Shown: piece by piece, positions 34,637-44,101 of the stretch
How positions within the stretch are numbered: the first letter of the stretch is position 1
How the letters are laid out: every line of letters starts with the position of its first letter
NCBI RefSeq assembly: GCF_014201355.1
Contig: NZ_JACHEG010000003.1
Span: forward strand, 1-64,000
Length of the DNA stretch: 64,000 nucleotides
Direction: 5' to 3'
From: Aliirhizobium wenxiniae
GTDB lineage: Bacteria > Pseudomonadota > Alphaproteobacteria > Rhizobiales > Rhizobiaceae
Notes under the pieces: generated by a model
Seen by the model: only the letters and a program-made list of their open reading frames with translations
Database searches by the model: none
What the model was told of the DNA's origin: nothing
Translations under genes and position numbers: made by a program

Positions 34637-36292
34637 TCAGGCGTGTGCATAGGCCTTCACCAGTTCCGGGTCGCGCTCCAAGCTGTCGAGCCAATTTGGG
34701 TCCAGCTTGGGCACCGAAGAAAACAGCAGTTGCGAATAGGGGTGCTGCGGAATTTTCGAGATAGCCGGGGTGATCTGCTCGACCTTTTTCCCATGATACA
34801 TAACGACGATCTCGTCGCAGATGGCTTCCACGACCGACAGGTCGTGGCTGATGAAGATGTAGGAAAGCGCAAGCTCGCGCTGCAATTCCTTCAGAAGATC
34901 GATGACCGCAGCGGCGACGACCGTATCGAGTGCCGAGGTGATCTCGTCGCAGAGGATGATCTTCGGCTCGGCGGCGAGCGCGCGTGCGAAATTGACGCGC
35001 TGTTTCTGGCCACCGGAGAGTTCTGCCGGCGTTCTGCTGCGCAGTGCTTTCGGTAGCTGCACCATGTCGAGCAATTGATCGATGCGGGTGCTGCGCTGGC
35101 TGCCCTTCATGCCGTGATAGAAGGTGAGGGGGCGGCCGAGGATGTCCTCGATCGATTTTGCCGGATTGAGAGACGTGTCCGCATGCTGGAAGACGATCTG
35201 CAATTCGCGAAGCTGCTCGCGGCTTCTCTGCCGTGCCGAGGGTGCCAGTTGGCGCCCGTCGAGGGTCAGTTTGCCGGATGAGGCTGGCAGAATGCCGGCG
35301 ATGGAACGGGCAAGTGTCGATTTCCCGCAGCCGGATTCACCGATGATGCCGAGATTGCGTCCCTTTTGCACCGTGATGCTGGCTTCCTGAACGGCGCGCA
35401 CGAGCGGCAATCCGTCTTCCTGAAGCGGTCCATAACCTGCGGTCAGGGCATTGATCTCAAGCAGCGGTTTTGCTTCGGCGGCAAGGTCCAGCTGATCGCC
35501 GCGCGGCTTGGGTTCGAAAGCGGACAGAAGTTCGCGCGTGTAGGGATGTTTGGCATCGTTAAGAATGGTTTCGGTGGAGCCGACTTCCTGCACTTCGCCA
35601 TTGCGCAGCACTAGAATACGGTCGGCGATCTGAGCGACGACAGCCAGATCGTGAGACACGTAGACACCGGCAATTCCGCTTTTCTTCATGACGGACTTGA
35701 AGGCGCGCAGAACCTCGATCTGGGTCGTCACATCCAGTGCCGTCGTCGGCTCGTCGAAGATCACGAGTTTCGGGTCGCTGATCAGCGCCATCGCGGCGGC
35801 GAGGCGCTGCAACTGACCACCGGAAACCTGGTGGGGGTAACGATCGCCGATCTGTTCGGGATTGGGCAGGGAGAGTGCCTTGAACAGAGAGATGGCCTTC
35901 TGCCTGGCCTCGGCCGGTGGCAGGAGCTTATGGATATGTGTGACCTCGACGACCTGATCGATGATGCGCTTGGTGGGGTTGAAAGCGGCGGCGGCCGATT
36001 GCGGCACGTAGGATATTTCCCGACCCCGGATCATTGCCCGCTGCCGCTCGCTCAACGTCACCATGTCCTTGCCGGCGACATGGATGCTGCCGCCGGATAT
36101 GCGGCAGCCGGTGCGGGTATAGCCCATCAGGGTCAGGGCAATGGTGGTCTTGCCGGAGCCGCTTTCGCCGATCAGCGCGACGATCTCTCCCGGTGCTATA
36201 TCGAGATCGACGCCCTTGATGATGTCCAGGCGGCGGCCGGAATCGGTTGTCGCCTCGACCTTCAGTCCGCGAATTTCTACGAGATTTTCCAT
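34637..36292 (-). CDS. fused double ATPase of a dipeptide/oligopeptide ABC importer, 551 aa
   Basis: Two ATPase halves in one chain, corresponding to DppD and DppF. The first has Walker A GESGSGKTT (about 40-48), signature SGGQLQR and Walker B VIFDEP. The second has GESGCGKST (about 315-323), signature LSGGQKQR and Walker B ILCDEI. The peptide-importer C-terminal tails (KHPYTRELL and QHPYSQLLFS) follow each half. It is the last gene of a run comprising the binding protein, two permeases and this ATPase. Confidence 0.94.
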   Translation of the reverse strand: MENLVEIRGLKVEATTDSGRRLDIIKGVDLDIAPGEIVALIGESGSGKTTIALTLMGYTRTGCRISGGSIHVAGKDMVTLSERQRAMIRGREISYVPQSAAAAFNPTKRIIDQVVEVTHIHKLLPPAEARQKAISLFKALSLPNPEQIGDRYPHQVSGGQLQRLAAAMALISDPKLVIFDEPTTALDVTTQIEVLRAFKSVMKKSGIAGVYVSHDLAVVAQIADRILVLRNGEVQEVGSTETILNDAKHPYTRELLSAFEPKPRGDQLDLAAEAKPLLEINALTAGYGPLQEDGLPLVRAVQEASITVQKGRNLGIIGESGCGKSTLARSIAGILPASSGKLTLDGRQLAPSARQRSREQLRELQIVFQHADTSLNPAKSIEDILGRPLTFYHGMKGSQRSTRIDQLLDMVQLPKALRSRTPAELSGGQKQRVNFARALAAEPKIILCDEITSALDTVVAAAVIDLLKELQRELALSYIFISHDLSVVEAICDEIVVMYHGKKVEQITPAISKIPQHPYSQLLFSSVPKLDPNWLDSLERDPELVKAYAHA

Positions 36293-37135
36293 TCACGCAC
36301 TCCGGTCGCGGATCTTCTTGGGCAGGTTGTCGATCAGCAGGTTGACGCTGATCGTGAGGCTGGCAATCGCAAGCGAGGGCACGATGACAGCCGGTGCGCC
36401 GAAAGGCAGGCCGCTGATGTTTTCGTGAACCAGCGCACCCCAATCGGCATAGGGCGGCTGTACACCGAGGCCGAGGAAGGAGAGGCCGGACAGAAGCAGC
36501 GTGATGAAGACGAAACGAATGCCGAAATCCGCCAGCAAGGGGCCGATGATGTTCGGCAGGATCTCGGAAAAGATGATGTAGAGGATGCTTTCACCACGGG
36601 TACGCGCGACGGTGATGTAGTCCATCGTGTTGACGTTGACGGCAAGCGCGCGGGCGAAGCGATAGGCGCCGGGGGTGTAGATGACCGCCAGCATGACGAT
36701 CAGGACATTGATCGAGGAACCGATCGCAGCAGCAACGACGAGGCCGGAAAGCTTGCTGGGAATGGAGTTGAGCGCATCGAGAAAGCGGCTGAGGATCGTA
36801 TCGAACCAGCCACCGATCACGGCTGCGGCCATGCCAAGCGCCGTCCCGGTGAAACAGGCAATGCAGACGGCTGCGAGCGAGATGCCGACGGTATAACGCG
36901 CACCCATCATCAACCTGGAGAGCATGTCACGACCGAGATAATCGGAACCGAGAAGCAGCTTGCTGCTCATCGGGCCGAAATAATCCTCGTCGACGATTTC
37001 TCCGATCGGGTAGGGAATGATGTGCGGGGCCGCCAGTGCGATGACCGCCCAGAAGACGATGATCGCAAGCCCGACCATTCCGACCCAGCTGAAGCTGTAG
37101 CTGACTTTGCTCGAAAAGGGCGTGGATAGGGTCAT
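36293..37135 (-). CDS. peptide-type ABC importer permease, DppC-like, 280 aa
   Basis: An inner-membrane permease with about six spans, the DppC N-terminal pattern GLAIIVFWAVIALAAPHI and a GRDMLSRLMMGARYT loop, and the EAA-like segment RTRGESILYIIFSEILPN. The start at 37135 leaves one base after the DppB stop and gives normal length; the longer frame is rejected. It pairs with the DppB-like permease. Confidence 0.92.
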   Translation of the reverse strand: MTLSTPFSSKVSYSFSWVGMVGLAIIVFWAVIALAAPHIIPYPIGEIVDEDYFGPMSSKLLLGSDYLGRDMLSRLMMGARYTVGISLAAVCIACFTGTALGMAAAVIGGWFDTILSRFLDALNSIPSKLSGLVVAAAIGSSINVLIVMLAVIYTPGAYRFARALAVNVNTMDYITVARTRGESILYIIFSEILPNIIGPLLADFGIRFVFITLLLSGLSFLGLGVQPPYADWGALVHENISGLPFGAPAVIVPSLAIASLTISVNLLIDNLPKKIRDRSA

Positions 37136-37136
37136 G

Positions 37137-38087
37137 TCAGCGCAGCCTCGGGTTGGCAAGAATGGCAACGATATCTGCAAGCGTGATCAGGGCGAGATAG
37201 CCGATGCAGAAGATGATGGCGCAGGATTGGATGAGCGGCAGGTCACGCGTCGAGACACCATCGACCATCAGCTTGGCAACACCCGGATAGTTGAAGATGG
37301 TCTCGACGATGATGACGCCGCCGACGAGATAGGAAAGCGACAGCGCGATCGCGTTGGCGATGGGGCCGACCGCGTTGGGCAGCGCATGGTAGAGCACCGC
37401 GCGCGGACGCGAAGCGCCTTTCAGAAGGGCTGCTTCCAAATAGGGCGTGTTGATCGTGTCGATGACGGCTGCGCGGGTCATGCGGATCATCTGTGCCGAG
37501 ACGACGAAGGCAAGGGTGATGACCGGCATGGCATAGACTTTCAGCACCTGCCAGAAGGAGGTCACCTCGTTGGCGAAGGAAAGTGCGGGCAGCCACTTCA
37601 GATAGACGGAAAAGACGAGGACCGCAGACGTGGCGATCATGAATTCGGGCACGGAGATCACGCCGATCGTCAGGATCGTGACGATGCGGTCATAGATGGA
37701 GCCGCGGAACATGGCCGAGGTAATGCCGAGCGTCAGGGCAACGGGTACGGCGATCAGCGTCGTGATGCCGGCAAGGCGCATCGTGTTGACGAAACGTCCG
37801 CCGATCAGATCCGCCACCGCGACATTGTTGACGTAGGACGTGCCGAGATCGCCCCGGGCCAAGCCGGCGAGCCAGCGGAAGAAACGGAACACGGCAGGTT
37901 CGTCGAGATGCATGGCGGCGCGAAGACCTGCCACCGCTTCGGGTGTGGCCGCCTGACCGAGCAGGATGCTGGCGGTATCGCCGGGCAGCATGGCCGTTGC
38001 GAAGAAGACTGCGAACGAAACGATCAGCAGTGTCAGGCCTGCAATGAGAAGCCGGTGCGCAATGAGATTGAGTACGAATGTCCTCAA
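37137..38087 (-). CDS. peptide-type ABC importer permease, DppB-like, 316 aa
   Basis: The first permease of the peptide-type importer. TTG at 38087 is preferred as start: AGGGAG (38099-38094) precedes it by six bases and the protein then begins MRTFVLNLIAHRLLIAGL, the usual DppB N-terminus. An upstream ATG at 38159 would add 24 hydrophilic residues without a good site. About six spans and an EAA-like loop (RASRPRAVLYHALPNAVGP) are seen. Confidence 0.9.
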   Translation of the reverse strand: MRTFVLNLIAHRLLIAGLTLLIVSFAVFFATAMLPGDTASILLGQAATPEAVAGLRAAMHLDEPAVFRFFRWLAGLARGDLGTSYVNNVAVADLIGGRFVNTMRLAGITTLIAVPVALTLGITSAMFRGSIYDRIVTILTIGVISVPEFMIATSAVLVFSVYLKWLPALSFANEVTSFWQVLKVYAMPVITLAFVVSAQMIRMTRAAVIDTINTPYLEAALLKGASRPRAVLYHALPNAVGPIANAIALSLSYLVGGVIIVETIFNYPGVAKLMVDGVSTRDLPLIQSCAIIFCIGYLALITLADIVAILANPRLR

Positions 38088-38208
38088 GATCGGCTCCCTG
38101 GTTTTGAGAAGTTCCAACTGCCGGCAGGCGCCCGTCTGGAGCGGAATATGCCGGAACATGCGGCACGAACGGCAGGAGACGGATGTCTCCTGCCATCATG
38201 CATGAGCC

Positions 38209-39819
38209 TCAGGCGTCGATCCAGACGTATTCGGCAAAGGCGTAGCCCATCATGCCGCCAAGCGGGTTGGCCTCGAGGCCCTTCAGCTTTTCGGTGATGG
38301 CATCGACATTCGAGATGTAGACCGGAATGATGGTGCCGGCTTCTTCTGCGACCATGACCTGCATCTGGCCGTAGATTTCCTTGCGCTTGGCTTCATCGAG
38401 AAGGCCGCGTGCTTCGACCAGCATGCTGTCGAACTTTTCGGACTTGTACTGGCTTTCGTTCCACGGCGCGTTGGACGCGTAGAGAAGCGAGAACAGGATA
38501 TCCGGTGTCGGACGCGGATTGATGTTGCCGAAATGGATCGGCGCCTTCAGCCAGTAGTTCGACCAGTAGCCGTCGTTCGGAACGCGCTGGACGTCGAGGT
38601 TCATGCCGATTTCGGCAGCCGATTGCTGCACGATGGTCGCCATTTCGACGGCAGAGGTGGCGGCGTCGGAGGTGATGATCGGGATCTTCTGGCCGAGCAC
38701 GCCGGCTTTTTCGAAGTGGAACTTCGCCTTGTCCGGATCGAAGGCCTTCGGCTTGAGTTCCGCATTGTGATAGACGCTTGCCGGCGAGATCGGCTGGTCG
38801 TTGGCGATGTCGGCCAGGCCACGCAGAACCGACTTCTGGATCTGTTCGCGATTGGTGATGTACTTCATGCCCTTGACGAAGTCGGCCTTGTCGCCCGGCG
38901 TCATGTCAAGGCGGATATTGAGGTCGGTATAGTTACCGGATGTGGTCTTGGAGAGGACGAAGCCGGGCTGGCTTTCGACCAGGCGCATGGAGCGCGGTTT
39001 AATCGAGGCGGCAAGATGGATGTCGCCGGAAAGAAGCGCGTTCACGCGGGCATTGTCGTCCGAAATAGCGAAGAATTCGAACGAGTCCACATGAGCGCCG
39101 CCCGACTTGAAGTAGTTCGGGTTCTTGGCGAAGATCGACTTAACGCCCGGTTCGAAAGTCTCGAGCTTGAAGGCGCCGGTGCCGATGCCCTTGGAGAAAT
39201 CGGTCGTGCCGTCCTGGACGATCATGAAATGGTGCTGCGACAGGATCGTCGGAAGGTCGGCATTGGGGTTGGCGAGCACGATCTCGACCGTTGTCGGGTC
39301 GACCGCCTTGACGTCGGTGATCTGCTTGGCGATCGCGTTGACCTTGGAGCCGACGGCCGGATCAAGGTGACGCTTGAGGGAGAAGACGACGTCGGCGGAG
39401 GTCAGCGACTTGCCGTCATGGAAGGTAACGCCCGAGCGTAGCTTGACGGTCCAGGTCTTGGCATCTGCGCTTTCGACCTTCTCGGCCAGTTCCATCTGCA
39501 CGAGGCCGGCCTGATCGAGGAAGGTGAGGCGGTTGTAAAGTGCGCAGCAGCGGACGTAATCGGTGGAAAGGGAGGCTTTTGCCGGGTCGAGCGTATCGGC
39601 TGTCGAGGACGACCAGCCGGCCGCCTTGAGGTTGCCGCCGCTCTTCGGGGTCGCAGCGATGGCATCGGATGCCCGGCCGAGGATCATGCCTCCGGCGGAC
39701 ATTGCGACGCCGCCTGCAAGCATCATGCTGAGCAGTTCGCGCCGTGTGGCTCCGCGGCGAATGGCATTCTCGACCATTGCGTCGTCTGACGCGGTCCAAT
39801 TGGTGATCCTGTTATGCAT
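38209..39819 (-). CDS. periplasmic binding protein of peptide-type ABC importer, 536 aa
   Basis: Family-5 extracellular solute-binding protein with a twin-arginine signal (ATRRELLSMMLAGGVAM at about residues 24-40, Ala-rich cleavage near 57). Body features include LRSGVTFHDGKSLTSADVVFSLKR and DPAKASLSTDYVRC. Members bind peptides, opines, nickel or other ligands. The surrounding amine- and acid-catabolic genes argue for an opine-like or N-acyl amino compound rather than ordinary dipeptides (inference). GGGGAA precedes the ATG. Confidence 0.92.
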   Translation of the reverse strand: MHNRITNWTASDDAMVENAIRRGATRRELLSMMLAGGVAMSAGGMILGRASDAIAATPKSGGNLKAAGWSSSTADTLDPAKASLSTDYVRCCALYNRLTFLDQAGLVQMELAEKVESADAKTWTVKLRSGVTFHDGKSLTSADVVFSLKRHLDPAVGSKVNAIAKQITDVKAVDPTTVEIVLANPNADLPTILSQHHFMIVQDGTTDFSKGIGTGAFKLETFEPGVKSIFAKNPNYFKSGGAHVDSFEFFAISDDNARVNALLSGDIHLAASIKPRSMRLVESQPGFVLSKTTSGNYTDLNIRLDMTPGDKADFVKGMKYITNREQIQKSVLRGLADIANDQPISPASVYHNAELKPKAFDPDKAKFHFEKAGVLGQKIPIITSDAATSAVEMATIVQQSAAEIGMNLDVQRVPNDGYWSNYWLKAPIHFGNINPRPTPDILFSLLYASNAPWNESQYKSEKFDSMLVEARGLLDEAKRKEIYGQMQVMVAEEAGTIIPVYISNVDAITEKLKGLEANPLGGMMGYAFAEYVWIDA

Positions 39820-39895
39820 GTCATTCCCCTTTTCACCGTTGGCGGACGGCCGGTCTTCAGCCGGCTTGGCCCGATGTTACGAAGATCGTCGATGG

Positions 39896-40612
39896 TCAGT
39901 TCTCGTTGGCAACCCTCACGGCTTCGGCCAGTTCGGCCATCGAAGTGAAGTGGTAGTCAGGCTTGGTGAATTCGGCAGGCTCGATCGTGCCGCCATAACC
40001 TTTCTGGGCATGCCGGCGCTGGATCCAGCAATTGGTCATGCCGAGCTGACGGGAGATGCCGATGTCATGATATTGGCTCTGGGCGACGTGAAGGATGTTA
40101 TCCTTGCTTGCGCCCTCTGAGGAGACGAAGTCGAAGACCTGATGGAAGAAGGCCGGATCGGGTTTCTCTGTGCCGGTATCATCGGCTGTGAAGGCGGCGT
40201 GGAAGGGATTGCCGAGTTCCTTGGAGAAAAACTCGAATGCCCAGCGACGCGCATTGGTCATCGCGATCAGGCGATAATGTTGCTTCAAGTCGGCCAGCGC
40301 CTTTACGCTGTCCGGGAAGGCCTTCCAGGTCTTTGCAGAATCGCGCAGGCGTTCGCCATAGGCCTTTTCGGCGGGCAGGCCGAGTTTCGGCGCGATCAGG
40401 AGATAAACGCGAACAAGATCATCCGGGAAAAGGTCTGTCGAATCCGAGTAACGGGCTGCGCGGTACAGTGCCAGCGCTTCCTCGCCATCGACTTCAACAC
40501 CGTTCTCGGTACCGATTTCCTTGAGGCAGGAGGTCAGCCCGTCTTCAAAATCGATCAGCGTGCCAACGACGTCGAAGGACAGATATTTGAATGTTGTCAG
40601 AGATTTCGTCAC
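39896..40612 (-). CDS. HAD superfamily hydrolase, haloacid-dehalogenase type II, 238 aa
   Basis: HAD motif I FDVVGTLID (nucleophile Asp), motif II Thr/Ser in AMTNARRW, Lys in TEKPDPAFF, and motif IV-like residues near VAQSQYHDIG fit the L-2-haloacid dehalogenase group. The aromatic pocket of true dehalogenases is not obvious, so a phosphatase or related activity is possible. GTG at 40612 is chosen as start. A paralogue lies at 43418-44086 on the other strand. It is the first gene of the importer operon, 77 bases before the binding-protein gene. Confidence 0.85.
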   Translation of the reverse strand: MTKSLTTFKYLSFDVVGTLIDFEDGLTSCLKEIGTENGVEVDGEEALALYRAARYSDSTDLFPDDLVRVYLLIAPKLGLPAEKAYGERLRDSAKTWKAFPDSVKALADLKQHYRLIAMTNARRWAFEFFSKELGNPFHAAFTADDTGTEKPDPAFFHQVFDFVSSEGASKDNILHVAQSQYHDIGISRQLGMTNCWIQRRHAQKGYGGTIEPAEFTKPDYHFTSMAELAEAVRVANEN

Positions 40613-40757
40613 GTTAGCATCCCGTTTTCTGGGCAATTGGCGCGCTGTGCAGCCGAGTGCCAAAGATTATGCTGTTCCGTGCCCTGTTGTTTTGCCCCTT
40701 CCTTTGCAGGTTTTATGGGGTTTTGGGCCTTTGTTAGATTGAAGTTTGACAGTTCGG

Positions 40758-40785
40758 CCCCGCCATTTTCTCCGAATTGGCGGGG
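40758..40785 (-). promoter_or_regulatory. 8-bp inverted repeat in the leader before HAD/importer operon
   Basis: CCCCGCCA (40758-40765) and TGGCGGGG (40778-40785) pair perfectly around 12 bases. It lies in the 237-bp gap between the aminotransferase stop and the HAD start. On the minus strand no U run follows, so an operator or leader stem is more likely than a terminator. Confidence 0.45.
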
Positions 40786-40829
40786 TAGTGCGGCAGAAAA
40801 TTCTGAAATTTGCCGGTTGGCGGTATAAG

Positions 40830-40849
40830 GCCCGGTACGTGATCCGGGC
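40830..40849 (-). terminator. hairpin just after the aminotransferase stop
   Basis: GCCCGG (40830-40835) and CCGGGC (40844-40849) form a stem around eight bases immediately after the stop. CTTATA follows on the minus strand, a poor U tract. It is probably a weak terminator or 3'-end stabiliser. Confidence 0.4.
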
Positions 40850-42229
40850 TCAATCCTTCAAGGCGCGGCGGACATCGGGATCTTCAAGCGTCTGATCGAG
40901 GGTCTTTGCCGTACGCTCGATGATCGCATCGATCTCGTCATCCGTGCAGCAAAGAGGCGGAGCATAACCGAGAACGCCATTGGCAAACGCGCGGATCACA
41001 AGGCCATTATCCCAGGCGCGGTCGAAGACCCGCCGTGCCGGAGCCGCTTCAGCGGGAAGCGGGGTTTTGGCGACCTTGTCGGTCACGAGTTCGACGGCGG
41101 CCAGCATGCCGCGTCCGCGAACATCCCCGACCAGAGGATGATCCCTGAGGCCTTCGAGGCCGGCCATCAGCCGTGCGCCGGCTTTGACGCCGTTTTCCAG
41201 CAGGCCGCCTTCTTCGTAGAGTTTCAGGACTTCGAGACCGACTGCCGCACTGACCGGATGGGCCGAATACGTGTAGCCGTGGCCGACTGCCGAGGCACCC
41301 GCGCCATCGGCGATCACCTGATAGACGTGGTCTGCCATGAACACGGCGCCCATGGGAACATATCCGGATGTCAGGCCCTTGGCGGTCGTCATGAAATCGG
41401 GGACGATCTCATCCTCGGTGCAGGCAAAGAGCGGTCCGGTGCGACCGAAGCCGGTGATGACTTCGTCGGCGACGAACAGGATGCCGTATTCCTTGCAGAG
41501 ATTGCGCATTGCCTTCAGCCAGCCCTTGGGCGGTACGATGACACCGCCGGAGCCCTGGATCGGCTCGGCATAGAATGCCGCAACCCGGTCCGGACCGATC
41601 GTCTCGATCTTGTCCTTCAACTGGGCAAGCGAGGCATCGATGATCGCCTGAGGATCCTGGCCGACAGGATTGCGGTAGGGATAGGGCGACGGGATTTTGT
41701 GCTGCCATTCGAAGGGAATTCCGAAGCCCGTGTGGAAATTGGCAAGCGCGGTCAGGCCTGCGCCGACCGTCGAGGAGCCGTGATAGCCCTGTTCGATGGA
41801 GATGAACTGGTCACGCTGCGGCTGACCCCTGGCAATCCAGTAGTAGCGGATGAAGCGGATTGTGCTGTCGACGGCATCCGAACCGCCAAGCGTGAAATAG
41901 ATATGCTTGAGATCGCCGGGCGCGCGATCGGCCAGTTCCGCTGCGAGGCGGATGGGGGCTTCTGAACCCAGTCCGAAATAGGCTGTCGCATAGGGCAGCT
42001 CACGCATCTGGCGCGCCGCGGCTTCGACGATCGAGTCATGTCCGTAACCGGCATTGACGCACCAGAGCCCGGCAAAACCGTCGATCAGCTGATGACCGCG
42101 GGCATCCGTGACGGTTGCGCCCTTGGCAGATGCAAGCACCCGCACGCCCTGCTGTTCATGGCCGCGATAGGATGCGACCGGATGGACCAGATGGGCGCGA
42201 TCAAGTTCGATGAGCGAATTACTGAGCAT
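40850..42229 (-). CDS. class III PLP-dependent aminotransferase, 459 aa
   Basis: An omega-amino-acid/polyamine aminotransferase: substrate region DGFAGLWCVNAGYGHD, cofactor Asp255 in LFVADEVITGFGRTG and Schiff-base Lys284 in TTAKGLTSGYVPMGA. It should move the amino group of an omega-amine to pyruvate or 2-oxoglutarate, yielding an aldehyde or semialdehyde; a succinate-semialdehyde dehydrogenase lies 3.2 kb away. The start at 42229 follows GGAG at seven bases; the longer frame overlaps the GNAT gene and is rejected. It follows the GNAT gene by 13 bases in one operon. Confidence 0.92.
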   Translation of the reverse strand: MLSNSLIELDRAHLVHPVASYRGHEQQGVRVLASAKGATVTDARGHQLIDGFAGLWCVNAGYGHDSIVEAAARQMRELPYATAYFGLGSEAPIRLAAELADRAPGDLKHIYFTLGGSDAVDSTIRFIRYYWIARGQPQRDQFISIEQGYHGSSTVGAGLTALANFHTGFGIPFEWQHKIPSPYPYRNPVGQDPQAIIDASLAQLKDKIETIGPDRVAAFYAEPIQGSGGVIVPPKGWLKAMRNLCKEYGILFVADEVITGFGRTGPLFACTEDEIVPDFMTTAKGLTSGYVPMGAVFMADHVYQVIADGAGASAVGHGYTYSAHPVSAAVGLEVLKLYEEGGLLENGVKAGARLMAGLEGLRDHPLVGDVRGRGMLAAVELVTDKVAKTPLPAEAAPARRVFDRAWDNGLVIRAFANGVLGYAPPLCCTDDEIDAIIERTAKTLDQTLEDPDVRRALKD

Positions 42230-42242
42230 GATGTTCTCCGGA

Positions 42243-43082
42243 TCAGCCAAGGGCCTGATTGGCAAGGGCAAAGGTTGTCGCCGTAGAGGCGGCGGATTGA
42301 ATGGAAAGAGGCCGCGACATGGCGATGCCGCCGCCGACATGGGAAAGAGCGTGCTCCGAAAGCCAGGGAGCGAGGCCGGCAGCAGCGATGGTATCGACAC
42401 GAACGAAACTGCCGATCCGCTGGGCCAGGAAATGAGACACGAGTGATTGCGCGTCCTTAAGATTGCCGGCGACCACGGGTCCGATGACCTCGCCGCGACC
42501 GAAGGCACGAATGCAGGCAAAGCCGGTGATTTCACTGCCAGCGCGGATGACGGCGAACTCGCCGATCTCGAAAAGCCTGCGCATGAGCGCCGTGCGGTCT
42601 GCGCCAAAGGCCTGTCTGTCGAGTGCCGTTATCGCGGGCAGGTCATCAGCTGTTGCGGCCTGCGTATTGACCGAAGATCGTGCCGAGGCGACAATCCCCT
42701 GGTGCTGGAGGATCGTGCCGGTCTGTCGAAATCCGAGCTTTTCATAAAGAGGAAGTCCGTCGCTGGTGGCGATCAGGCGAAGAGGCCGTGCGCCGCCGAT
42801 CGCCAGGGCAGCATCCATCAGCCGGCGACCGAGGCCGCGGCCACGCATGGCGGCATCGACGATGACCATATTGATCGTCGCACAATCCGAACCATAGGGC
42901 GTGACGAGAGCGGTGCCCACCACGTTGCCGTTCTCTTCTGTCGCAACCACGCCCTCGCTCAATTGCTGGGCGACCTGCCAGTCTTCCGGACGGTGTGGCC
43001 AGCCGGCCTCCCGCGAGAGACGAACGGCTGCCTCAAGGTGTTCGGCGGCAAAGGCCTTGATCTCGATGTCACCCATCTGCAT
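42243..43082 (-). CDS. double-GNAT acetyltransferase, 279 aa
   Basis: The first GNAT domain (residues about 1-140) shows the acetyl-CoA loop VDAAMRGRGLGRRLMDAAL and GLPLYEKLGFRQTG. The second half (about 145-279) is a weaker GNAT-like fold (ALDRQAFGADRTALMRRLFE). The same architecture and shared blocks (AGWPHRPEDWQ; FGADR; GRGEVIGPVVA) recur in the paralogue at 52273-53172. It probably acetylates an amine intermediate or serves self-protection. It is the first gene before the aminotransferase; AGGGAG is nine bases upstream. Confidence 0.88.
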   Translation of the reverse strand: MQMGDIEIKAFAAEHLEAAVRLSREAGWPHRPEDWQVAQQLSEGVVATEENGNVVGTALVTPYGSDCATINMVIVDAAMRGRGLGRRLMDAALAIGGARPLRLIATSDGLPLYEKLGFRQTGTILQHQGIVASARSSVNTQAATADDLPAITALDRQAFGADRTALMRRLFEIGEFAVIRAGSEITGFACIRAFGRGEVIGPVVAGNLKDAQSLVSHFLAQRIGSFVRVDTIAAAGLAPWLSEHALSHVGGGIAMSRPLSIQSAASTATTFALANQALG

Positions 43083-43417
43083 GGACGATGCTCCCTTTTC
43101 TGCATTCGAGTTTCGGGGGGAATAGGCCGGACGATTATCCGAAGGCGGTGGCTGTAACGATATCTTCCGCCAAAGCGGCGGCTCGTTGCCGCATCTTATG
43201 CCGCGGCTTGATCTTGCCGCCGCGTTTCAGGGCTGTTTTGGCCGGGCCTCAGGCCGGGTTTCTGCAACCAAATGCCAAAGCGAAGGCAGGATACGGAACT
43301 TTCTGCTTCGAAAGAGGGGAAATCAGTCGGCAGACGCGCGGGAAGCAGTTCTATTATCGATCATCACCCGATAGGCCAGCCAGGCCTTCCCAAAGGCCCC
43401 ATGCAAGGATGAAGCGC
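43083..43417. other. 335-bp divergent region between GNAT and HAD genes
   Basis: It holds the promoters of the minus-strand GNAT/aminotransferase operon and of the plus-strand HAD/DAO pair. GGCCTT/AAGGCC (43383-43398) forms a short stem just before the HAD ribosome-binding site. No gene is seen inside. Confidence 0.5.
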
Positions 43418-44086
43418 ATGACCACCTTCCGCCCGAAATACATCACCTTCGATTGCCATGGTACTCTGATCAACTTCCAGATGGCTGAAGCGGCGCGCGA
43501 CCTTTATGGCGACCGTCTCGATGAGCCGGCGATGCTGGAGTTCATCAAGAATTTTGCAGGCTATCGCTTCGATGAGATCATGGGAGCCTGGAAGCCCTAT
43601 GCCGAGGTTGTCTACAATTCGCTGGAACGGTCCTGCAAGCGTAACGGCGTGACCTTCACGGACGAAGATGCCAAGATGGTCTATGAGCGCGTTCCGACCT
43701 GGGGGCCGCATGCGGATGTGCCGGCAGGGCTTGCCAAGGTTGCCAAGGAAATTCCGCTGGTCATTCTCTCCAACGCCATGAACGACCAGATTCCTTCCAA
43801 CGTCGCCAAGCTCGGTGCTCCATTTCATGCCGTTTATACGGCCGAGCAGGCCAATGCCTACAAGCCGCGCTTCCAGGCTTTCGAATACATGTTCGACATG
43901 CTCGGCTGCGGCCCGGAAGACATCCTTCATTGCTCGTCGTCCTTCCGCTACGATCTGATGTCGGCCCATGATCTCGGCATCAAGAACAAGGTCTGGGTCA
44001 ATCGTCGCCATGAGCCGGCCAACCCCTATTACGGATATACGGAAATCGCCGATATCTCCGGTCTGGCCGGCGTTGTCGGACTTTAG
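43418..44086 (+). CDS. HAD superfamily hydrolase, haloacid-dehalogenase type II, 222 aa
   Basis: Motif I FDCHGTLINF, motif II LSNAMN, Lys in AYKPRFQAFEY and motif IV-like CSSSFRYDLMSAHDLG. It is a diverged paralogue of the HAD protein at 39896-40612. AAGGA (43405-43409) supports the ATG at 43418; an ATG nine bases upstream is the alternative. It is followed by a DAO-type oxidase after 15 bases, so the two likely act in sequence. No proof of dehalogenation can be read. Confidence 0.85.
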   Translation: MTTFRPKYITFDCHGTLINFQMAEAARDLYGDRLDEPAMLEFIKNFAGYRFDEIMGAWKPYAEVVYNSLERSCKRNGVTFTDEDAKMVYERVPTWGPHADVPAGLAKVAKEIPLVILSNAMNDQIPSNVAKLGAPFHAVYTAEQANAYKPRFQAFEYMFDMLGCGPEDILHCSSSFRYDLMSAHDLGIKNKVWVNRRHEPANPYYGYTEIADISGLAGVVGL

Positions 44087-44101
44087 GAGGGGCCGAGGCT
44101 G

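Noticed and set aside
35651..37129. Long plus-strand frame opposite the peptide importer ATPase and permease
   Set aside because: It spans two well-supported minus-strand genes and has a shadow-like composition.
40613..40849. Riboswitch in the leader of the HAD/importer operon
   Set aside because: Two inverted repeats are present, but no known riboswitch core could be recognised.
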